Source of the DNA: JAICYJ01 sp963797565
GTDB lineage: Bacteria > Actinomycetota > Thermoleophilia > Gaiellales > JAICJC01
DNA: 64,000 bases
Assembly: GCA_963797565.1 (NCBI GenBank)
Contig: CAWCPM010000012.1
Span: 1 to 64,000, forward strand
Direction of reading: 5' to 3'
Shown piece after piece: positions 47,476 through 55,536 of this stretch (position 1 is the stretch's first letter; each line of letters opens with the position of its first letter). The notes below the pieces were generated by a model. It saw only the letters and a program-made list of their open reading frames with translations. It did not search any database and was not told the origin of the DNA. The position numbers and the translations under genes were made by a program.

Positions 47476-47710
47476 GAAGGGACTCGGTTCCTCCAAGAAC
47501 GGGCGCGACTCCAACGCGAAGCGGCTGGGCGTGAAGGTGTTCGCCGGCGAGACGGTGACCGCAGGCGCGATCATCGTGCGCCAGCGCGGCACGCGCTTCT
47601 ATCCCGGCGCCGGCACCGGCCTGGGCGGCGACGACACGCTGTTTGCGACGACGGACGGCATCGTCGAGTTCACGCAGCGCAAGGGCAAGCGCTTCATCAG
47701 CGTCGCGTAA
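47465..47710 (+). CDS. rpmA: 50S ribosomal protein L27
   Basis: 81 residues starting AHKKGLGSSKNGRDSNAKRLG, with RQRGTRFYPGAGTGLGGDDTL, all canonical L27. It reaches the peptidyl-transferase centre. The GTG at 47465 lies inside the end of rplU, so the pair is co-translated. No N-terminal cleavage extension of the Firmicute type. Confidence 0.97.
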   Translation: MAHKKGLGSSKNGRDSNAKRLGVKVFAGETVTAGAIIVRQRGTRFYPGAGTGLGGDDTLFATTDGIVEFTQRKGKRFISVA

Positions 47711-47771
47711 GCGACCTCGCCCAACCCTCCCGGACGCACCCGGGCGCTCCGAGTCACCTACGCTTAGCCGC

Positions 47772-49067
47772 ATGTTCTCCGACCATGCCACGGTGTTCGT
47801 GCAGGGCGGCCGCGGCGGCGATGGCTGCGTCAGCTTCCGCCGTGAGAAGTTCGTGCCGCGCGGCGGTCCGGACGGCGGCGACGGCGGCGACGGCGGGGCC
47901 GTCGAGCTGGTGGCCGACCCCGACCTGCGCGACCTGACCAAGTTCCGCTTCGCCTCCCACTTCAAGGCGCCCCGCGGCACCCACGGCCAGGGCTCTGGCA
48001 AGCACGGCCGCCGCGGCCGGCCGATGTCGATCACGGTGCCGGTCGGCACCCAGGTGTGGCTGCGCGACGAGGGCACCCTGCTGGCCGACCTCGCCCACCC
48101 CGGCGCCCGCGTGCAGGTGGCGGCCGCGGGCAGCGGCGGCGGCGGCAACCGCCGCTACGCGACCGCGAACCGCCGCGCTCCCACCACCGCCGAGGTGGGC
48201 GAGCTGGGCGAGGAGCGCTGGCTGGAGCTGCGCCTGAAGCTGGTCGCCGACGCTGCGCTGCTGGGCTTCCCCAACGCCGGTAAGTCGTCGCTGCTGCGCC
48301 GCATCTCGAACGCCAAGCCGAAGGTGGCCGACTACCCGTTCACCACCATCGACCCGGTGCTCGGCACCGTCGACGGCCCCGACAGCCAGCTGACCGTGGC
48401 CGATGTCCCCGGCCTGCTCGAAGGCGCCAGCGAGGGCGTCGGCCTCGGCCACGAGTTCCTCGCCCACCTCGAGCGCGCCCGCCTGCTGATCCACCTGGTC
48501 GAGGCCTGCGACGACCCCGCCGACGTGATCCATCGACGCGACACCATCAACCGCGAGCTGGCCCTGCACGGCGGCGGTCTGGCCGACCGGCCGCAGATCT
48601 TCGTGCTGTCCAAGATCGACCTGATCGAGCAGTCGCGGCGCGAGTCGCTGACCGCGGAGTGTGGCGCCGAGCTGGCGATCTCCTCGGCCACCGGCGAGGG
48701 CATCGATCGCCTGATCGCGCTGCTGTTCGAGCGCGTCCCGGAGCTGCCGGTGCACGACGCGATCGTGCCGGCCGACGAGCCGGAGCTGGCCGACTTCCTC
48801 GTCTACCGCCCGGCTCCGCCGGCCCGCCGCGAGTACAAGATCCTGCGTGACGCGGGCACGCTGCGGGTCGCCGGCCGTGGCATCGAGCGGCTGGCGTCGT
48901 CGCTGGAGCTGGACGACCAGGCCGGCGTGGCCGAGTTGACGGCCGAGCTGGAGCGGCTCGGTGTCGAGTCGGCGCTGCGCGCGGCCGGCGCCAAGCCCGG
49001 CGACGAGATCCTGCTCGGCGCCCACAGCTTCAGCTTCCAGCCCGCGCGCGAGCCGGAACCCGCCTGA
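47772..49067 (+). CDS. obgE: GTPase Obg
   Basis: 431-residue ribosome-assembly GTPase. N-terminal glycine-rich Obg domain (GGRGGDGCVSFRREKF, GGPDGGDGGDGG), G domain with GFPNAGKSSLLRR (G1), TTIDPVLG (G2), DVPGL (G3), SKID (G4) and SSATGEG (G5), and a C-terminal OCT-type domain (YKILRDAGTLRVAGRGIERL). ATG 47772 matches the family N-terminus. It follows rplU-rpmA in the conserved order and overlaps nadD by one base. Confidence 0.97.
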   Translation: MFSDHATVFVQGGRGGDGCVSFRREKFVPRGGPDGGDGGDGGAVELVADPDLRDLTKFRFASHFKAPRGTHGQGSGKHGRRGRPMSITVPVGTQVWLRDEGTLLADLAHPGARVQVAAAGSGGGGNRRYATANRRAPTTAEVGELGEERWLELRLKLVADAALLGFPNAGKSSLLRRISNAKPKVADYPFTTIDPVLGTVDGPDSQLTVADVPGLLEGASEGVGLGHEFLAHLERARLLIHLVEACDDPADVIHRRDTINRELALHGGGLADRPQIFVLSKIDLIEQSRRESLTAECGAELAISSATGEGIDRLIALLFERVPELPVHDAIVPADEPELADFLVYRPAPPARREYKILRDAGTLRVAGRGIERLASSLELDDQAGVAELTAELERLGVESALRAAGAKPGDEILLGAHSFSFQPAREPEPA

Positions 49068-49624
49068 TGCGGATCGGCGTGTTCGGCGGCGAGTTCGACC
49101 CGCCGCATCTCGGACACCTGGCGGTGGTGCGGGCCGCCCGCGAGCAGCTCGCGCTCGACCGGCTGCTGGTGATGCCCACCGGCCACCCGCCGCACCGGGA
49201 TGCCTCACCAACATCGGCCGAGGACCGCCTGCAGATGGCGCAGCTGGCCTTTGCCGGCGAGCCCGGCGTCGAGGTCAGCCGGATCGAGCTGAACCGGGAG
49301 GGACCGAGCTACACGGTGGACACGCTGCGAGGGCTGGCGCCGCTGGGCGAGCTGGTGCTGATCGTGGGCGCCGATCAGTGCGATCTGCGCAGCTGGCGCG
49401 AGCCGGACGAGATCCGGAGGCTGGCGTCGCTGGCGGTTGCCCCGCGCGGCGGGTATGTCCGTGTTTCCGGCGCGAACGTGATCGAGCTCGACATGGCCCC
49501 CGTCGACCTGTCGTCGACGACCGTCCGCGAACGTCTGGCCGAGGGCGTGGGGGAGGACGCGGTGGATCCCGCGGTGCTCGGGCTGATCAGGGCGCGCGGG
49601 CTCTACGGCAGACCCCCGTGCTAG
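49067..49624 (+). CDS. nadD: Nicotinate-nucleotide adenylyltransferase
   Basis: 185 residues. FGGEFDPPHLGHLAV holds the nucleotidyl-transferase H-x-x-H-type motif, and SSTTVRERL is the C-terminal S-S-T-x-x-R signature. It adenylates nicotinate mononucleotide in NAD synthesis. ATG overlaps the obgE stop (TGATG). Slightly shorter than many homologues between the two motifs but without a missing element. Confidence 0.95.
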   Translation: MRIGVFGGEFDPPHLGHLAVVRAAREQLALDRLLVMPTGHPPHRDASPTSAEDRLQMAQLAFAGEPGVEVSRIELNREGPSYTVDTLRGLAPLGELVLIVGADQCDLRSWREPDEIRRLASLAVAPRGGYVRVSGANVIELDMAPVDLSSTTVRERLAEGVGEDAVDPAVLGLIRARGLYGRPPC

Positions 49625-49655
49625 GCTGCTTCGGAGGGTATTTGGAGCTGATCAC

Positions 49656-50009
49656 CTGACCACGAGTCTCGAACTGGCACATCGCATCGCCGCCCTGGCG
49701 GACGAGAAGCTTGCCTCTGACATCGTGATCCTGGACATGACCGATGTGGTCAGCTACACGGACCATTTCGTGATCTGCTCCGGCCGCAACCCGCGCCAGA
49801 CGCAGGGGATCGCGGCCGAGATCCGGGAGGCGCTGAAGCGCGACCGCATCCTCTCCCGCAACATCGACGGGGAGCGGCAGGGCGACTGGATCCTGCTCGA
49901 CTACCTGGACGTGATCGTGCACGTGTTCACGCCCGACGCGCGATCGTTCTACCGGCTCGAGTCGCTCTGGGGCGAGGTTCCCAGCGAGTCGTACGCCCAG
50001 GGTGCCTGA
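49656..50009 (+). CDS. rsfS: Ribosomal silencing factor RsfS
   Basis: About 117 residues: SLELAHRIAALADEKLASDI, then YTDHFVICSGRNPRQTQGIA and GDWILLDYLDVIVHVFTP, all conserved in RsfS, which binds L14 and prevents subunit joining. The family N-terminus begins upstream of the first ATG/GTG (GTG 49725). The only plausible initiator giving it is CTG 49656, 8 bases after GGAG. Placed after nadD and overlapping the DUF2203 gene by 8 bases, as in related genomes. Confidence 0.9.
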   Translation: MTTSLELAHRIAALADEKLASDIVILDMTDVVSYTDHFVICSGRNPRQTQGIAAEIREALKRDRILSRNIDGERQGDWILLDYLDVIVHVFTPDARSFYRLESLWGEVPSESYAQGA

Positions 50010-50406
50010 CCGCACCTTCACGCTCGCCGAGGCGCAGGCGCTGCTGGACGAGGTGGTGCGCCCGCTGGCCGAGCGGATGGTGGAGCTGTGCGCTGCGGTG
50101 GAGCCGCTGCAGCGCGAGTGGCGGACGATCGTGATCGCGATCGGCTCCAACGGCGGCGGGCTCGACCACGAGCGGGCGAGCGCGCTGCGGGAGTCGCTGG
50201 AGCAGGCGCAGGCGGAGGTGGGCGAGCTGGTGGGTGAGGTGCTGGCGCTGGGCGTGCAGGTGAAGGACCCGGCGCAGGGGCTGCTCGACTTCCCGGCCGT
50301 GATCGACGGACAACCGGCGCTGCTGTGCTGGCTCGTGGGCGAGCAGCGGATCGAGTTCTGGCACACGTTGGAGGGTGGGTTCGCGGGCAGGCAGCCGCTG
50401 CCGTGA
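50002..50406 (+). CDS. DUF2203 family protein
   Basis: 134 residues beginning RTFTLAEAQALLDEVVRPL, a helical hairpin, then GVQVKDPAQGLLDFPAVIDG and LCWLVGEQRIEFWHTLEGG, the family's end signature. Function unknown; it commonly follows rsfS in Thermoleophilia-like genomes. GTG 50002 overlaps rsfS and its stop overlaps the next gene (GTGA), so the set is translationally chained. Confidence 0.87.
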   Translation: MPDRTFTLAEAQALLDEVVRPLAERMVELCAAVEPLQREWRTIVIAIGSNGGGLDHERASALRESLEQAQAEVGELVGEVLALGVQVKDPAQGLLDFPAVIDGQPALLCWLVGEQRIEFWHTLEGGFAGRQPLP

Positions 50407-50955
50407 GCGCCGGCGCGCACCTGAACGCGGCGCTGGCGGCGGAGCGGGACGCGTACGCGGAGCAGCTGGCCGGCCGGCCGTCGGCCGCGCTGTACCGCGC
50501 TGCGCGCGATGCCTATCTGGCGTCGCACGCCGAGACCGGGCCGCGGAGCTGGGGCCGGCTGATCGGCGCGCTGAAGATGGCGATCCTGGCCGGACGACGG
50601 CGTGGCGGAGGTGGCTGCGCAGGCGCTGGCCGACGCCGAGGGAGCCGAAGGCCCCGCGGCCGGCTATGCGCGGGCGCTGGCGGCGGTCGCGACCGGTGCC
50701 GCGCCGGACACGTCGGAGATGCTCGCGGCCGGCGATGCCTTCGCGCGCACGGGGCGGGCGCTGCAGGCGCTGGCCGACGGCGACGCGGCCGGTTACCGGG
50801 CCGCGCTGGGCGAGATCATGGCCGACTTCGAGGCTCGCGACCAGCACCTGTCGGGCGTGGCGGTGGCGGACACGGCGATGGTGCTCGAGCGGCTGGCGGA
50901 AGCGCGTGGGATGGCCGTCCACCCGGTCAGCGCGCTGCTGCCGCAGGCCGTCTGA
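50403..50955 (+). CDS. Hypothetical Ala-rich helical protein, frameshifted
   Basis: About 184 residues over two frames. GTG 50403 begins SAGAHLNAALAAERDAYAEQ and runs to GRLIGALKMAILA; then an extra G (GCCGGACGAC, about 50591) shifts to D-D-G-V-A-E-V-A-A-Q-A-L-A-D-A, ending at 50955 with LEARGMAVHPVSALLP-like residues. Alpha-helical throughout. No family recognised. It overlaps the DUF2203 stop, so it is the last member of the obgE-nadD-rsfS transcript. Confidence 0.65.
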
Positions 50956-50983
50956 TCCGGGACGAGAGCGCCGCGGGCCTCGA

Positions 50984-50989
50984 TATACT
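50984..50989 (+). promoter_or_regulatory. -10 element of tRNA-Ala
   Basis: TATACT ends 10 bases before the mature tRNA start, a typical distance for a tRNA promoter. No good -35 match is seen 17 bases upstream. Confidence 0.5.
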
Positions 50990-50999
50990 TCGACGCCTC

Positions 51000-51072
51000 G
51001 GGGCTATAGCTCAGTTGGGAGAGCGTCGCGCTGGCAGCGCGAAGGTCACCGGTTCGAGCCCGGTTAGCTCCA
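51000..51072 (+). tRNA. tRNA-Ala (GGC anticodon)
   Basis: 73-base cloverleaf: acceptor GGGGCTA pairs with TAGCTCC (one G-U), D arm GCTCAGTTGGGAGAGC, anticodon loop CTGGCAG with GGC at 34-36, T arm CCGGTTCGAGCCCGG. CCA is not encoded. Its 3' half is repeated about 430 bases downstream. Confidence 0.95.
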
Positions 51073-51199
51073 TACCCGCGAAAGCCCTGGCCACGACCGG
51101 CGGCCCGTACCCTCGGCCGTTCTGCACACTTTACGGCGGGGTGGTAAAGGCGCATACTCTGGCCAAGATCGAATGACCCCGATTGGAATCGAGGATGGC

Positions 51200-51367
51200 A
51201 TGGTTTGGAACCGGTTGACGATCGTTACGGTTGTCCTCGGTGTCGCGACGCTGGTTCTTGCGGTTTCTGGCGCGACTGGGACGTGGTGGCCAGTCTTGAT
51301 CTGCGGGATCTTGTTCGTGATTGGATTGGTCATGGTGTTCCGGGAGCGAGCGGCGACCCGCACTTGA
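51200..51367 (+). CDS. Two-helix small membrane protein between tRNA-Ala repeats
   Basis: 55 residues from ATG 51200, which has GAGG 5 bases upstream; an ATG at 51173 in the same frame lacks one. Two hydrophobic helices (about 6-24 and 29-47) separated by GATGTWW, then a basic tail RERAATRT. It lies between tRNA-Ala and the duplicated tRNA half, so it may be cargo of a former integrated element. No family recognised. Confidence 0.6.
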   Translation: MVWNRLTIVTVVLGVATLVLAVSGATGTWWPVLICGILFVIGLVMVFRERAATRT

Positions 51368-51460
51368 TACCACTGGCGGCGCTGGTGGAAGACCCGGCGT
51401 GACGCCGGCTCCACGCCTAAACGCCTCGGAACGCACCCACGCAACCAAGCCACCCGACAC

Positions 51461-51506
51461 CCGGCGGCAGCTCGCATGTCGTCGGTTCGATCCCGGTTAG
51501 CTCCAT
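51461..51506 (+). repeat. Duplicated 3' half of tRNA-Ala, probable att remnant
   Basis: Matches tRNA-Ala from the anticodon loop onward: GGCAGC, then GGTTCGA and an exact 15-base block CCCGGTTAGCTCCAT (51492-51506 versus 51059-51073). The 5' half is absent. Repeats of a tRNA 3' end downstream of the intact gene are the usual footprint of tRNA-targeting integrases. The roughly 430 bases between hold only the small membrane protein gene. Confidence 0.65.
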
Positions 51507-51511
51507 TGGCG

Positions 51512-52858
51512 TCAGTGCGCCGCGGGCAGAGTGACCGTGGCCAGCGTGCCACCGCCCGGCCGGTCTTTCAGGGCGATGCTTCCGCTCTGAACCTCGGCAA
51601 GCGCCTGCGAGATCGCCAGGCCAAGCCCGATGCCGTCGCCGTCGTGGGCGAACCGGTCGAACACGTGATCGCGCAGCTTCTGATCGATCCCGGTGCCGCG
51701 ATCGGCGACCGTGATGTCGACCACGCGACCGCGCTGCATGGCCAACAGTTCGATGGGCGCTCCGTCGGGGCTGTGCTCATCCGCGTTTCGCGCCAGGTTC
51801 AGCACGATCTGGCGCAGCACGTCCTCGTCAGCGGAAACCGTCACCCCACTGTCGGCGGCAACCGACCACGCTCGGTCACCGACCGGCGACAGCTGTGACG
51901 CGATCGAAAGCAGGAGCGGCTCAACGGTCACCGGCACAATGTTCAGCCGCTCGACCTCGCTGGCCCGAGCCAGCTGCAGCAGTCCCTCGACCAGCCGGCC
52001 CATGCGGTCGATCTCGTCAATCGCGACGGCGATCGCCTGCTGTCGCTGCTCGGGCGTGGCATCCGGGCCTTCAGAGATCAGCTCCAGGTGGCCGCGGGCG
52101 ATGGTAAGCGGAGTCCGCAACTCGTGCGACGCGTCCTCGAGGAACCGCTTCTGTGCGTCGAAGGCGGTCTCCAGGCGGCTCAGCATGCGGTCGATCGCGG
52201 CGGCCACCGCACCGATCTCATCGCCGTTGTCGAGGCCGGTGCGGAGCCCCATCGCGTCGGGGGCGACCTCGTTCGCGAGCGCCGTGATCGACTCCAGCGG
52301 CTGCAGGCCGCGCCTGGCTGCGAACCACGCCCCGACCGACGTCAGCAGCACGCCGACCACGCCCGCGAGCAACGTCGCGTGCAGCAGCCCCTCCATCGAC
52401 TCCAGCACCGGCTGAAGCGGCGCCGCTGCGACCGCGTACTCGCCGCGGTCATTCGGTACGGCACTGACCCGGAAGCGGCCTGACGGCAGCGTCACCGTGG
52501 CCACCCGCTCGCGCCCGGAGAAGAGTCCCATGCGCTGGGCGGCGATTATCAGATCGCGTGCCTCGGCGCTCGAGGCGATCACGCGCCGGTCGTCGTACAG
52601 CGCCAGCAGATGGCCGGATCCGACCGCCTCGCGGGCGTTCACGATCTGTTCGTCGGACTCCTGCCCGCCGCCTTGCTCGGCCGCTTCCGTGCGCGATCCG
52701 AGCGTGCGCGCGTCCGTCCGTAGCGAGCTGTCCATGCGGCTCAGGGCATCGCGGTGAGCGACCGCATAGACCGTCAGCAGGCTGATTGCGAGCACGATCA
52801 AGGCCAGCCCGGCATAGAGCACGGCCAGGCGCGTGCGCAGGGAGGCGCGTCGGATCAT
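51512..52858 (-). CDS. Sensor histidine kinase (HAMP, HisKA, HATPase)
   Basis: 448 residues. Transmembrane helices at about 12-34 and 160-182 enclose an extracytoplasmic sensor of about 125 residues; a HAMP region follows. The phospho-accepting His lies in FLEDASHELRTPLTIARGHL, with the N box LNLARNADEHSP and G boxes DRGTGID and GDGIGLGLAIS. ATG overlaps the response-regulator stop (ATGA), so they form a pair. Divergent from the redox operon starting at 53588, which it may control. Stimulus unknown. Confidence 0.94.
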   Translation of the reverse strand: MIRRASLRTRLAVLYAGLALIVLAISLLTVYAVAHRDALSRMDSSLRTDARTLGSRTEAAEQGGGQESDEQIVNAREAVGSGHLLALYDDRRVIASSAEARDLIIAAQRMGLFSGRERVATVTLPSGRFRVSAVPNDRGEYAVAAAPLQPVLESMEGLLHATLLAGVVGVLLTSVGAWFAARRGLQPLESITALANEVAPDAMGLRTGLDNGDEIGAVAAAIDRMLSRLETAFDAQKRFLEDASHELRTPLTIARGHLELISEGPDATPEQRQQAIAVAIDEIDRMGRLVEGLLQLARASEVERLNIVPVTVEPLLLSIASQLSPVGDRAWSVAADSGVTVSADEDVLRQIVLNLARNADEHSPDGAPIELLAMQRGRVVDITVADRGTGIDQKLRDHVFDRFAHDGDGIGLGLAISQALAEVQSGSIALKDRPGGGTLATVTLPAAH

Positions 52859-53515
52859 TCAGCCAACATGCGGTATCCGACGCCGCGCACGGTCTCGATC
52901 GCGCCGGGCGCCAGCTTCTGGCGGAGCGACGCGATGTAGACATCGATCATGTTGGAGCGCACATCGACCACGGCGTCCCATGCCCCCTCCGCGAGTTGCG
53001 ATCGTGTCAGCACCTGCCCGGCGTTGCGCATGAGGTAGGCCAGCAGCGTGAACTCGCGGCTGGACAGCGTGAACATGCCGATCGGAGACTCCAGCTCCCG
53101 CCGGTAGATGTCCAGCCTGGCGCTCGCCGGCCTCCAGGATCTCCCCCGGCGCGTCCACCTGGCGACGGATCTGGGCGCGTATGCGCGCCGTCAGCTCACG
53201 GAACGAGAAGGGCTTGACGACGTAGTCAACCGCCCCCAGTTCGAGCCCGTGGATCCTGTCCTCGACCTCCGAGCGCGCGGTCAGCATGATCACCGGGACG
53301 CCCGGCACCACTCCCCGCAGTGCCTCGAGCAGCTCGAACCCGTCGGCTCCCGGCATCATCACGTCGAGCACCGCCAGCGTGGGCGGATCCGCCCTGGCCA
53401 TCGATAGCGCCTGGTCGGCGCCGGCAGCTGCCTGCACCTCAAAGCCCTGTGCGCGGAGGCCGCGCTCGAGCAGGCTCAGCAGCCGTGGTTCGTCGTCGAC
53501 GACAAGCAGGTGCAT
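52855..53515 (-). CDS. OmpR/PhoB-type response regulator, frameshifted near 53120
   Basis: Receiver domain from ATG 53515 (LLVVDDEPRLLSLLERGL, phospho-acceptor Asp in AVLDVMMPGADG, Lys in VVKPFSFREL), then after GEILEAG an extra G shifts the frame; the next frame reads SARLDIYRRELE and the winged-helix domain FTLSSREFTLLAYLMRNAGQ to YRMLAE at 52855. About 220 residues repaired, family-typical. Partner of the downstream kinase. The 72-base gap to the divergent operon is the likely binding region. Confidence 0.92.
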
Positions 53516-53587
53516 GCGGTGACGGTATCGCGCACCGGCCGGCCCCCGCGAGCGTCTGTGAAGGACCGCTCATCTTGCGCGGCCACA

Positions 53588-53926
53588 GTGAGTCGCGTGG
53601 ATCGTCAACGACTACGCCGCCGCGACCTTGGTCGCGACCGGGTTTCGCGCCTGACCAGGGCGGTCGCGATCGCCGCCGCGGTCGGCGCGCTGCTCGTGTC
53701 CGTCGGCGCCGCGCGCTCGAACCCGGGCCGCTTCACCAGCCCGCCGAAGGCGGCGTCGGCCGTGGCCTCCGGTCGGCCGGCGCATCATCACCGTCGCATC
53801 CGTTCTGATGCGGGCGGGAGCACCACGGTGCCCCAGCAGACGACCCCCGCACCACCTGCGGCCACGAACCCGCCGGCGGTGACAGCCACTCCGGCGCCCC
53901 CGGTGGTCGTCTCCGGCGGGTCGTGA
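53588..53926 (+). CDS. Single-pass membrane/secreted Pro-Thr-rich protein
   Basis: 112 residues: a basic N-terminus, one hydrophobic helix (AVAIAAAVGALLVSVGAA, about 27-44), then a low-complexity tail with a His pair and Pro/Thr/Ala repeats (TTVPQQTTPAPPAATNPPAV). No domain or flavinylation motif is visible. GTG 53588 is chosen to place the basic residues before the helix. First gene of the redox operon; its stop overlaps apbE. Possibly a membrane-tethered accessory. Confidence 0.6.
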   Translation: MSRVDRQRLRRRDLGRDRVSRLTRAVAIAAAVGALLVSVGAARSNPGRFTSPPKAASAVASGRPAHHHRRIRSDAGGSTTVPQQTTPAPPAATNPPAVTATPAPPVVVSGGS

Positions 53927-54865
53927 TGGGCACCGCATCGGGCACGTACCGGTCGCAGTTCCAGGCGCTCGGGACGACCGCGGTCGTGGCGGTCACCAGC
54001 TCCCACCGGCTCTCGGCAGCGACCGCCCTGGTCGCCGCCGAGTTGGCGGCGGTCGACCGTGCGTACAGTCGCTTTCGGCCCGACTCGGAGCTGATGGTTC
54101 TCTGCGGCCGGGCCGGACAGACCATGCCGGTCAGCCCGCTGCTGGCTGCGGCGCTGGCCGCGGCACTGCACGCGGCGGAGTCCACCGGGAGGCCTGGTCG
54201 ACCCGACCGTCGGGGCGGCCGTCTCGGCGCTGGGATACGACCGCGACTTCGCGTCTTTGACCGACTCGCACCCCGCGCTGCCGGCCGAACGCGCGGCACC
54301 CGGACCGTCGGCGATCGAGTTTGACCCGACCCGTCGCACCGCCCGCGTCGCCCCTGGTACGCAGCTCGATCTGGGTGCGACCGGGAAGGCGCTTGCCGCC
54401 GACCGAGCCGCCGCCAGGGCTGCTGCCGCCGCCGGCTGCGGCGTGCTCGTGTCGCTGGGCGGCGACGTCGCCGTCGCCGGCCGCGCGCCGGAAGGCGGCT
54501 GGGCGATCGGCATCGCCGACGACCACCGCGCACAGGTCTCGGGCATCCACCAGACGATCGCGATCGATCGCGGCGGCATCGCCACATCGAGCACCACCAC
54601 GCGTGCCTGGCGCTGCGCAGGTGAGGACTGCCACCACATCGTGGATCCGGCGCGAGGGCGATCGGCCGAGGTGGTGTGGCGTACCGTCAGCGTCGCCGCC
54701 GGTTCGTGCGTGGCGGCAAACACGGCCAGCACCGCCGCGATCGTCGACGGTCCCGGAGCGGTCGCGCGCCTTCTGCGCGGCGGCCTGCCTGCGCGCCTGG
54801 TCGCGGCCGGTGGCGAGGTGGTCACGGTCGGCGGTTGGCCGCAGGAGCGGAACGAGGCGGCATGA
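53926..54865 (+). CDS. apbE: FAD:protein FMN transferase ApbE, frameshifted near 54190
   Basis: About 313 residues repaired. GTYRSQFQALGTTAVVAV, then RAYSRFRPDSELMVL in the first frame; after ALHAAEST an extra A shifts to GGLVDPTVGAAVSALGYDRDF. The family motifs LDLGATGKALAADRAA, VSLGGDVAVAG, and GGIATSSTTTRAWR followed by HHIVDP are present. ApbE attaches FMN to Thr in target proteins; here no N-terminal lipoprotein signal is visible. The ATG overlaps the upstream stop, and the next gene overlaps it. Confidence 0.92.
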
Positions 54866-55536
54866 GCACCGTCGGGCTGGACACGCGCACGCTCTGGTAC
54901 CTGTCGAGAGGCACGGGCATGGTCACGCTGATGCTGCTGACGCTGACGCTGGTGCTGGGCATCGCGGCAATGCGGGAGGGGCGGTGGCTGGGGGCGCCAC
55001 GGTTCGTCGTATCCGGCCTGCATCGCAACGTGTCGTTGCTGGTGGTCGCGTTCGTCTCGGTGCACATCGCGACGTCGGTGATCGACCCGTTCGTCGGCAT
55101 CCGGCTGATCGACGCGGTCGTGCCGTTCGTCTCGTCCTACCGGACGGTGTGGGTCGGACTCGGCGCGCTGGCGGTCGACCTGCTGGCCGCGGTGATCGTG
55201 ACCAGCCTGCTGCGGGTGCGGCTGGGCCTCGGCGCCTGGCGGGCGGTGCACTGGGCCGTGTACCTGATCTGGCCGGTCGCGGTCGTCCACGCCCTCGGTA
55301 CCGGGTCCGACGTCCAGTCCGGGCTGCTGCCCGTGGTGGTGGCGGTGTGCACGGCGGTCGTGCTCGCGGCCGGCGCTCTGCGGGTCGTGACCGCCGACAT
55401 CCCGGCCTGGCAACGCGGCGCCTGGGCGACGACCGGCTTGGTGGTGATGCTGGTGGTGACCGCCTGGACGCTGGGCGGCCCGCTCCAGACCGGCTGGGCC
55501 CAGAGCGCCTCGATCGTGGCGTGGGGGCACCCGTGA
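54862..55536 (+). CDS. Ferric-reductase-like transmembrane (heme b) protein
   Basis: 224 residues with six hydrophobic helices. His residues in SGLHRNVSLL and AFVSVHIAT (helix 2/3) and in AVHWAVYLIWPVAVVHALG match the bis-His heme arrangement of ferric-reductase-like domains. It lacks the FAD/NADPH module of full ferric reductases; those functions may come from the downstream NuoF-like subunit. ATG overlaps the apbE stop. Confidence 0.85.
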   Translation: MSTVGLDTRTLWYLSRGTGMVTLMLLTLTLVLGIAAMREGRWLGAPRFVVSGLHRNVSLLVVAFVSVHIATSVIDPFVGIRLIDAVVPFVSSYRTVWVGLGALAVDLLAAVIVTSLLRVRLGLGAWRAVHWAVYLIWPVAVVHALGTGSDVQSGLLPVVVAVCTAVVLAAGALRVVTADIPAWQRGAWATTGLVVMLVVTAWTLGGPLQTGWAQSASIVAWGHP

